This document shows, one piece after another, positions 57,043-64,000 of a stretch of 64,000 bases of DNA. Position 1 is the stretch's first letter; the number at the start of each line of letters is the position of its first letter. The stretch comes from an uncultured Clostridia bacterium (GTDB lineage Bacteria; Bacillota; Clostridia; Oscillospirales; Ruminococcaceae): the NCBI GenBank assembly GCA_947625155.1, contig CANQNG010000003.1, forward strand, positions 86,064 to 150,063, given 5' to 3'. A program made the position numbers and the translations under genes. The notes beneath the pieces are model-generated. The model was not told the DNA's origin, did no database searches, and worked only from the letters and a program-made list of their open reading frames with translations.

Positions 57043-58845
57043 CTATTCATCGAGCTTGAGCACGCTCATAAAGGCTTCCTGCGGCACTTCTACCGTACCG
57101 AGCTGGCGCATGCGCTTCTTGCCCTCTTTCTGCTTTTCGAGCAGCTTCTTCTTCCGGGTGATGTCGCCGCCATAGCACTTGGCAAGCACGTCCTTGCGCA
57201 TCGCCTTGACGGTCTCACGGGCAATGATCTTTCCGCCGATCGCCGCCTGAATGGGCACTTCAAACAGCTGTCTCGGGATGTTCTCTTTCAGCTTTTCGGC
57301 GATCTTTCTGCCCCGTGCATATGCCTTGTCCGTGTGGATGATGAAAGACAGCGCATCCACGACCTCGCCGTTGAGCAGAATGTCGAGTTTCACCAGCTTC
57401 GAGGGGGCATAGCCCATCAGCTCATAATCGAATGAGGCATAGCCTCTGGTGCGGGATTTGAGGGCATCGAAGAAGTCATAGACGATCTCATTGAGGGGCA
57501 GTTCATATTTCAGCGTGACACGGGTATCGTCCAGATACTGCATGTCCTTGAACGTCCCCCGTCTGTCCTGACACAAGTCCATGACATTCCCCACATACTC
57601 CGAGGGGACGAGAATATCCGCCTTGACCAGCGGTTCTTCTGCCTGTGCGATGAGAGAGGGGTCGGGGTAGTTGGTGGGGTTGTCGATATACTGCACCGTG
57701 CCGTCCGTGAGCGTGACTTTGTAGATAACGCTTGGCGCTGTGGTGATGAGGTCGAGGTTATACTCCCGTTCCAGACGTTCCTGAATGATCTCCATGTGCA
57801 GCAGTCCCAGAAAGCCGCAGCGAAAGCCAAAGCCCAGCGCCACCGAGGTTTCCGGCTCAAAGGAGAGCGCCGCATCGTTGAGCTGCAATTTCTCCAGCGC
57901 ATCCCGCAAGTCGCCGTACCTTGCGCCGTCAGCCGGATAGATCCCGGAAAACACCATGGGATTGACTTTCCGGTAGCCGGGCAGCGGTTCGGTACAGGGG
58001 CGCTCCGCAAGGGTAACGGTATCGCCCACCTGTGTGTCCCCGATGCTCTTGATAGATGCGGCAATGTAGCCGACTTCTCCCGCTTCCAGCACCCCGGTAT
58101 TGACGAGCTGGTCGGTCGTCATGTAGCCGGTCTCCGTGACGGTGAATTCCGCACCGGTCGCCATCAGCCGTATGGTATCGCCCACCTGCACCGTCCCGTC
58201 CTTGACACGCACATAAATGATGACACCCTTGTAGGGATCATAATAGCTGTCAAAGATGAGCGCCCGCAGGGGGGCATTTTTATCGGCTTGCGGGGCAGGG
58301 ATGTCGGTGACGATACGTTCCAGCACTTCTTCGATATTCGTGCCGAGTTTGGCAGAAATGCGGGGCGCATCCATTGCCGGGATGCCGATGATGTCCTCCA
58401 CTTCCTGACAGACCCGCTCCGGCTGTGCAGAGGGCAGGTCGATCTTGTTCACGACCGGAATGACCTCCAGATCATGCTCGATGGCAAGGTACGTGTTGGC
58501 AAGGGTCTGCGCTTCGATGCCCTGTGAAGCATCCACGATCAGGATCGCCCCCTCACAGGCAGCCAGCGACCGGGAGACCTCGTAGTTAAAGTCCACGTGC
58601 CCGGGCGTGTCGATGAGGTCAAAGATATATGTCTCGCCGTCTTTTGCCTGATATTGCAGGCGCACGGCTCTTGCTTTAATGGTGATGCCCCGCTCCCGTT
58701 CGAGTTCCATGTTGTCTAAGATCTGCTGTTCCATATCCCTTTCAGCGACCGTGCGGGTCTTTTCGAGGATGCGGTCAGCCAGCGTAGACTTTCCGTGGTC
58801 AATGTGGGCGATAATGCAGAAATTACGGATGTATTTCGGATCCAA
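57043..58845 (-). CDS. lepA: Elongation factor 4
   Basis: 600 residues from TTG 58845: AAGGAGG is 7 bases upstream, and the in-frame ATG at 58875 lies within the -10 hexamer, so it cannot be the start. GTPase G1 [27 protein letters not shown]4-specific C-terminal domain. Back-translocates or rescues stalled ribosomes. Heads the lepA-zinc ribbon-hemW operon. Confidence 0.97.
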   Translation of the reverse strand: MDPKYIRNFCIIAHIDHGKSTLADRILEKTRTVAERDMEQQILDNMELERERGITIKARAVRLQYQAKDGETYIFDLIDTPGHVDFNYEVSRSLAACEGAILIVDASQGIEAQTLANTYLAIEHDLEVIPVVNKIDLPSAQPERVCQEVEDIIGIPAMDAPRISAKLGTNIEEVLERIVTDIPAPQADKNAPLRALIFDSYYDPYKGVIIYVRVKDGTVQVGDTIRLMATGAEFTVTETGYMTTDQLVNTGVLEAGEVGYIAASIKSIGDTQVGDTVTLAERPCTEPLPGYRKVNPMVFSGIYPADGARYGDLRDALEKLQLNDAALSFEPETSVALGFGFRCGFLGLLHMEIIQERLEREYNLDLITTAPSVIYKVTLTDGTVQYIDNPTNYPDPSLIAQAEEPLVKADILVPSEYVGNVMDLCQDRRGTFKDMQYLDDTRVTLKYELPLNEIVYDFFDALKSRTRGYASFDYELMGYAPSKLVKLDILLNGEVVDALSFIIHTDKAYARGRKIAEKLKENIPRQLFEVPIQAAIGGKIIARETVKAMRKDVLAKCYGGDITRKKKLLEKQKEGKKRMRQLGTVEVPQEAFMSVLKLDE

Positions 58846-58873
58846 ACCAGTTCCCTCCTTACAGTATGATTCC

Positions 58874-58903
58874 ATTATAGCACATTATCCCCACTGACCG
58901 CAA
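58874..58903 (-). promoter_or_regulatory. Promoter of the lepA operon
   Basis: Minus strand TTGCGG (58898-58903), 18 bases, TATAAT (58874-58879), TGC extended -10. Confidence 0.65.
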
Positions 58904-59003
58904 GACATTATGCAAAATTTTTTCCAAATTTTCATCTAATTTTCCGCAGATACAGCGTTTGGCAAGGCTGTTGGCGGATAGGATGCTGCTGACACGCTCC
59001 TTT

Positions 59004-62000
59004 TTACTGAAATTTTTTTCTGCGCTTGCCGTACAGCACAGCGAGCAGCATGACCGCACCGACTGTCAATGCTGTGCCGAAGAAGATGTATCCCTCGATG
59101 CCGCCACCGCCGCCAGATGGCAGTTCCTTGATCAGTCCGTTGACGAAGAGACGGTATGGATTATTATTATCTCCGTCGCTTTTTTGATTTATTATGCCGG
59201 TGACAGAATTGTCCTTAAAGGGAATGATATCGCCGCTATCCTCCATGTTCGCTCTTACTCGCAGAAGCATATAATCATCGGGAATAGACATTTCTGTAAT
59301 GGTATACTTCGTTCCCGGTGGGATATTGCTGAATACTACGCTTTGTCCGTCTTGTAATTTGAATTTGTATGTCCATGTTTTACCATCCACACCTTCTTCC
59401 AGCTCATAATCACCAGCACTTTTATCCACCTTTATGTCACGGTAAGCCTTGGCAGTTAATGTGGTATCATAAGTGAAAGTTACTTCAAAATCAAATTTTG
59501 TTGTATCCACATCCGCATTGGAGACGACCATTTTGCCGACTGTCAGCGTTCCGGCGGCAACGTTTGTAAAGGGGATCGTGACATTTGGATCCTCATGTTT
59601 TTCCTCTTTATCATTGACAATGTGCGCAAAGGTCGCAACAAGTTTGTTGGTTGATGTAGTAGTTCCGGGGGTGTTTTCTGATTTTACTGTCACATTTAAC
59701 ACAATTTGTGGCTCACGGCAATACATATTTTTTTCTTTTAATTCGTCTGTGACTTCTTCTATGGTGAATTGATATTGTGTCCCTGTTGTCAGTGTTCCGG
59801 TGTTTTTTATTGTAATTTCGCCAAATGGTTTAGTTAGCGCTTTTGTGGGATCAGAATTCTTGTTGAGTGTTATTGTGTAATAATCATCAACTGATGTAGC
59901 ATCAGTCGGCATCTCTATTGTGCCATTAGTAATTGCTGTTTTTGTGGCATCATTAGGCGTGATCTTGAACTTAAATTCGTCTGTATCATTCCATTCCCTG
60001 CCCTCGATCGTTTTTGCAATATTGAGCTTGAAAGCGGTGTCACTGTAGGTGTTTACAAATTCTATGATGTTGTCAGTTATGGAGATACCCTCAAAGCCTG
60101 TGATCGTTGGGGTCAGATCGCCTTTTCCATCGTCTGTTACTTTGACCGTTATCTTGTATTCACCAAGTTTAAGATTATTTTGATCCTTTTCGGTGATCGT
60201 AAAATGGTATTCTCCCGGTTGTGTGAATTTGATCGCATCAAAGCTACCTTTGTTGTCAGGCGTGTCTTTGGTTATTGTGACAGTATTATCACTTGGCATT
60301 TCCACACCGGGCTTATCTGTGTCAGTCCACTCGATCGTGAATTTGAACTCATCAGTTGTTGTCCAGTCTCTTCCACTCAGCATTTTCTGAATGATCGGCG
60401 ACCATGCAAAGCTTGTGTGATAGGTGTTGGTGATCGTCATGGTGTGACCGTTCTCGTCACCACCATGTTTTTCACATCTTCTGACAAGTATTTTGTATTT
60501 ATCAGTGGTAGGTATATCTGTTGGTGGGGTATTGTCTGCTGTTGATGCCTTTACCAGCTCTCCGTCTTTATTAACATAGAACCATGTATATTTTTCTCCA
60601 TCATTTATCGTTGGTTTTTTCTTCCACTCGTCCTCGGTAAGTACCTCTGCTTTTGTATAACAGGTAGCGACACGGTTTGTATCAGTTAATCCATTTACAT
60701 TTTCCACTTTTTTATCAACATGGTAGAGCCTCATGTCGATCTCGTCAATGATACCGTCCTCTTCTTCCGTTGCGTTGCTGACTCTTGCCTCTGCATTTCT
60801 CAGAATGATCTGGAGATAGTACACCCCTTGGTCGTAAGTGATGCCGTCTTTCACATTTCCACTTGCACCCTCCGGGATCTCTTCCCCAATACTCAGCCAG
60901 TAGGTGACAGGCATCGTCCGTGGGGAATATTTACCAGACCCTGTTCCGATGTCATCTGCCGGCGGTGTGGGTTGATCTTCTGTTGCCTTCCATACATCGC
61001 CTGTGTCATTATTCACATACTCCACAGGGAATGTGATATTATTGAACTTGAAAGAGGTAAACTCGAGTTCAGCCTTATCTTTGCTGACTGTTGTCGGTTT
61101 CTTGGCTGTGTATATCCAGCCGGTGTCGGTCTTTACTACTTTGCCATTGCCGGCACCCTCGGGATCTAATCCTGTAATTTTGAGCTGGTTATCCTTGATC
61201 GCATTCTGCGTTTCAGTACCGATGCCCTCAATTTTTATGATGAAATTGTCCTCCTGTTTCCAAGTTCTTCCCGTAAACTTCTTGACGATCTTGTAGGTTG
61301 TATCCTGTTCCGCCGGTGCAGGCTTATAGGTGTTGGTAAAGACCGGGCTGCTGCCGGCAAATACTTTCGCCGTGTCATCTGCTTTATCCGTGTAGGTGAT
61401 CTTCGTTACTTCGGCAACGAGGTGGGAATTTTCAAGGGTAATTTCCCCGGTCGCTTCCGCATTCAATTCACGGCGGACAAGGATATTCAGGGTATAGGTG
61501 CGCGGATCGGTGTCGAGCGTTTTATTATCTGTTAATTTGTTTTCCGTAACGGTAAAGGTATATGTGCCTGCCAATGGAAATTCCTTTTTCAAAAATGCGG
61601 CATTACTGTTTCCCTCTTGGGTGAGCAGCTTATCCGAGACCTTTGTATCACTGCTTGTGGCAGTATACGTTTTAGTAGGATCATTGTTCGAGGTGTAGCT
61701 GTAAGAGTAATAATCACTTCCACTTCCTATGATAACTTCTTGTTTTTCCCCGAAACTTGTAACAAATTCTGCTAATTCAGCAAGAGCAGCCGTAGTTTCT
61801 CCACTACCTGTATTTTCATAGCGTGCTTTTTCACCATCGTCAATTACAAACCCATTTGTTTGCTCTAAAGATGAACCATTAAATTTAGGCGTGATCGTGA
61901 ACGTAAAGCTATCGTCCGTTTGCCATGCTCTGCCGGAAATGCGCTTTCTGATCTTGAAATCCGTATCTGCCAGTGCATTGCCGACCTGAAGCTCTACGTA

Positions 62001-63998
62001 ATTATCCGCATCAAAGCATTTTACATCGCTGTCAGTAGTACCTTTTGGTTTGATCTCGTAAAATTCCTCTAAAATACGATATCCGTCAGGAGCATAACGT
62101 TCACGGACGGTATATGTCTTTGTCGGGTCAAGTCCGGGGAACGCAATACGCCCGTTGCTTCTTGTCGTGCCGGAACCTCTTTGCAGTTCTGTCAGTTTGG
62201 TATTGTTCTTTTCTTCAACATATTTCTTAATTGTTGCCATATCCCCCTCGTAGATACGGAAAGTCGCACCGGCGAGGTGGTTCTTATCATCTTCGGGAGA
62301 GTCCACATATTTCAATATCTCGATCGTGCCGAGTTGTTTGGAATTTGTGATCGTAATGGTCGTGTTATCGGGGCGCATATCACGATCCAGAACGGCTTTG
62401 TAAGTAGCTCCTTCTGCACAGCTCTGCCACTCACTATAGGAGTTAAGGACGGACAGATCAGACAAGCTTGAAAAATTTTCACCGTCTTTAATGCCAAATG
62501 CACTTATAGGTGCATATTGTGCTTTCCCGACAAAGCTTTCATATTTGCCCAAACTATGGTTAAAAACGTAGCTTTGCTTGTAGACGTTGTTGTCCACGAT
62601 GTAATATTCTGCAGAAACAAAGTAATTATCCACTGTTTTTCCGTCGAGTTTCGACGGGAGATATTCTTCCTTGACCTGCCACGAATTACCGCCGGATAAA
62701 GTGCGGTAGCCGTACAGCTTTGTTTCATTGCTTCCCTCAAGCTTATAGGACAGCTCAAACACCACCGTATCCGGGTGCTTTTCTGTGGTTTTCCAGCTCT
62801 TCATCAAGGTGACAGAGTGGTCAAGTGGTTTGTAGAAATATCCCACATCAGCGGCACAAACGGTAAGGCTGGGATTTTGCGATGAACCCATAGCTCTTTT
62901 TGTCGGGTCAATGCCGCCTGCTCCGCCTACCTTGATGATCTGTAACTCTTTTCCTGTATAATCTGTTCCGTAGGCATAATTTTTACAGAAATTTGCAGCA
63001 GCTGTGACAGGTTGCGCTTTGGTCGTAAGTTCATAGCTTTCATTCGGTCTTTCTACCTGATACAGATATTCCGTGCCATTTATCAGGTCATAGTCCAGAC
63101 CCCTGAAAATATAATTTCCCGAAAGTGTGGTCTTTTCGCTTGCAACAAGTTCATATACTTTTCCGACAGTGTTAAGTGCTGTTAATTTTTCTCCATTTTC
63201 ATCCACATAAGAGTGCTTTGTAAAATCCACTTCTGTTTTTTCTACTTGTTTATACAGATTGAGCTTTACATCGGGGATCGCATATTCACCGGCTGTTGAT
63301 GATTCTTCAAATATACCGTTATTACTTGCATCATAGAATACACGACCGATCAGATTGAAAACATTTTCGCTGTCAATGATCGTGATCTCCTGTTCTGTTC
63401 CGGTCGCCACTTCGGGCTTTGCTGGGATAAATGTCCAGTAATTTGCCAGCGCATAGTCAGTGGTGGTCTGCGCACTTGAAACGTTCGTCCATTTATATTT
63501 CTCTTCATCAGATAAACCAGAAACTTTATAATATATATTGGTGTTTGTTGATTTTCCAACAGGGTTTTTACTGCTGTCGAGGTATTCAATTATTGCTTGT
63601 TGATCACCATATCCATTAAGCACATTTCCACCAGCATCAAAATAATTTACAATATTGGTTGTATGGCTATGGTCGCCTACCCTAATATCTTTATGTTCGT
63701 TAATATAATTGGTTTGTCGTGCTTGATATTCTCCACCACCATTTATCATATTATTATATGTCCAGTACCGTTTTGGGTCTGCTTCATCTAAATTTTCAAA
63801 AAAATGAATGATTGTCTTATTCATATCAGGATACATAGAATAGATGCCTTTTGATGTGTCAAGGGCAAGTGTCACCTTGTTTTCTGGGGTATATGCCTCT
63901 GCAATATATTCCCCGTAATAAATAGTGATTTTGTCAATAATACTTGACACATTTTTTTCAAGTTTTTTCAAATCAAGCCACCAACTGCCTCTGCTCAT
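59004..63998 (-). CDS. Giant surface protein with SdrD-B, Cna-B and pilin-like repeats and an LPSGG sorting-like end (5' end probably outside window)
   Basis: About 1664 residues visible; the frame reaches the window edge, so the true N-terminus and signal peptide are likely beyond. Unrecognised adhesin-like part to about 210; SdrD-B-like domain about 215-330 (GRVFYDASNNGIFE); Cna-B about 557-680 (GTIEILKYV, VRERYAPDGY); four FctA/Spy0128-type pilin repeats starting near 681, 903, 1203 and 1326, each opening K-x3-GR-x-W and closing near TNTY, positions that could form Lys-Asn isopeptide bonds; a DUF7601-like domain from about 1484. C-terminus ELPSGG plus membrane segment and KRRKKFQ resembles a sortase signal with Gly for Thr. 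Visibly A+T-richer than the core genes, suggesting transfer. No terminator seen after it. Confidence 0.85.
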   Translation of the reverse strand: MSRGSWWLDLKKLEKNVSSIIDKITIYYGEYIAEAYTPENKVTLALDTSKGIYSMYPDMNKTIIHFFENLDEADPKRYWTYNNMINGGGEYQARQTNYINEHKDIRVGDHSHTTNIVNYFDAGGNVLNGYGDQQAIIEYLDSSKNPVGKSTNTNIYYKVSGLSDEEKYKWTNVSSAQTTTDYALANYWTFIPAKPEVATGTEQEITIIDSENVFNLIGRVFYDASNNGIFEESSTAGEYAIPDVKLNLYKQVEKTEVDFTKHSYVDENGEKLTALNTVGKVYELVASEKTTLSGNYIFRGLDYDLINGTEYLYQVERPNESYELTTKAQPVTAAANFCKNYAYGTDYTGKELQIIKVGGAGGIDPTKRAMGSSQNPSLTVCAADVGYFYKPLDHSVTLMKSWKTTEKHPDTVVFELSYKLEGSNETKLYGYRTLSGGNSWQVKEEYLPSKLDGKTVDNYFVSAEYYIVDNNVYKQSYVFNHSLGKYESFVGKAQYAPISAFGIKDGENFSSLSDLSVLNSYSEWQSCAEGATYKAVLDRDMRPDNTTITITNSKQLGTIEILKYVDSPEDDKNHLAGATFRIYEGDMATIKKYVEEKNNTKLTELQRGSGTTRSNGRIAFPGLDPTKTYTVRERYAPDGYRILEEFYEIKPKGTTDSDVKCFDADNYVELQVGNALADTDFKIRKRISGRAWQTDDSFTFTITPKFNGSSLEQTNGFVIDDGEKARYENTGSGETTAALAELAEFVTSFGEKQEVIIGSGSDYYSYSYTSNNDPTKTYTATSSDTKVSDKLLTQEGNSNAAFLKKEFPLAGTYTFTVTENKLTDNKTLDTDPRTYTLNILVRRELNAEATGEITLENSHLVAEVTKITYTDKADDTAKVFAGSSPVFTNTYKPAPAEQDTTYKIVKKFTGRTWKQEDNFIIKIEGIGTETQNAIKDNQLKITGLDPEGAGNGKVVKTDTGWIYTAKKPTTVSKDKAELEFTSFKFNNITFPVEYVNNDTGDVWKATEDQPTPPADDIGTGSGKYSPRTMPVTYWLSIGEEIPEGASGNVKDGITYDQGVYYLQIILRNAEARVSNATEEEDGIIDEIDMRLYHVDKKVENVNGLTDTNRVATCYTKAEVLTEDEWKKKPTINDGEKYTWFYVNKDGELVKASTADNTPPTDIPTTDKYKILVRRCEKHGGDENGHTMTITNTYHTSFAWSPIIQKMLSGRDWTTTDEFKFTIEWTDTDKPGVEMPSDNTVTITKDTPDNKGSFDAIKFTQPGEYHFTITEKDQNNLKLGEYKITVKVTDDGKGDLTPTITGFEGISITDNIIEFVNTYSDTAFKLNIAKTIEGREWNDTDEFKFKITPNDATKTAITNGTIEMPTDATSVDDYYTITLNKNSDPTKALTKPFGEITIKNTGTLTTGTQYQFTIEEVTDELKEKNMYCREPQIVLNVTVKSENTPGTTTSTNKLVATFAHIVNDKEEKHEDPNVTIPFTNVAAGTLTVGKMVVSNADVDTTKFDFEVTFTYDTTLTAKAYRDIKVDKSAGDYELEEGVDGKTWTYKFKLQDGQSVVFSNIPPGTKYTITEMSIPDDYMLLRVRANMEDSGDIIPFKDNSVTGIINQKSDGDNNNPYRLFVNGLIKELPSGGGGGIEGYIFFGTALTVGAVMLLAVLYGKRRKKFQ

Positions 63999-64000
63999 TG

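Overview
The window looks like part of the chromosome of a fibre-degrading Gram-positive gut or rumen anaerobe of the Ruminococcus / Oscillospiraceae type. It carries secreted xylanases with dockerins, a dockerin-tagged CAP protein, a lipoprotein with cohesin-like sequence, a clostridial-type 2[4Fe-4S] ferredoxin, strong AGGAGG ribosome binding sites and many TTGACA-17-TATAAT promoters. The genus is inferred from gene content; no rRNA or tRNA gene is visible. Most of the window is moderately GC-rich with strongly biased codons, which makes long spurious antisense ORFs. The IS region (about 44.1-45.3 kb) and the surface protein at the right edge (59-64 kb) are visibly richer in A+T.

Left part (1-13.9 kb), plant polysaccharide use: a large sugar-ABC-type binding protein with two extra beta-sandwich domains (cut by the window edge), a ferredoxin, a cytoplasmic GH43 glycosidase, and two large secreted xylanolytic enzymes transcribed together (CBM22-GH10-CBM22-dockerin-GH43-CBM6, then GH30-CBM22-dockerin-CE1). 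Both have an internal dockerin on a shared CBM22-dockerin core. A DUF3592-like membrane protein and a beta-helix surface protein follow.

13.9-24.4 kb is one long leftward operon driven by a strong promoter at 24.47-24.50 kb: CAP-dockerin protein, malic enzyme, YdcF-like protein, valS, folC, a small membrane protein, a YbjN-like protein, a PopT (DUF368) lipid transporter and an aldo/keto reductase-ferredoxin fusion. To the right are an ACT/DUF711 pair, a lipoprotein whose cohesin-like halves are in swapped order, trmO with a rhomboid-like gene, a second YbjN-like gene on a divergent mirror-image promoter, a transporter-tatD pair, a two-component system, a 490-base gene-free stretch packed with hairpins, hsp20, fba and a DUF975 protein.

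38-46.7 kb: a leftward folate/cell-wall operon (thyX, DJ-1/PfpI, formyl-THF cyclo-ligase, mltG-like, U32 peptidase), then a cation/proton antiporter behind a fluoride riboswitch, an IS1-family element with a frame-shifted transposase, a metallophosphoesterase and an HD-domain gene. 46.9-59 kb: PepSY protein, lipoprotein plus DUF4132 protein, enolase, feoA plus a heavy-metal-associated domain protein behind a DtxR-like operator, a DacA-like protein lacking the catalytic lysine, and lepA-zinc-ribbon-hemW. The right edge is a giant repetitive pilin-like surface adhesin, incomplete at its N-terminus.

Most notable: the permuted cohesin lipoprotein, the fluoride riboswitch/antiporter pair, the two internal-dockerin xylanases, the predicted dead D,D-carboxypeptidase, the mirror-image divergent promoter, and the hairpin-dense intergenic element.
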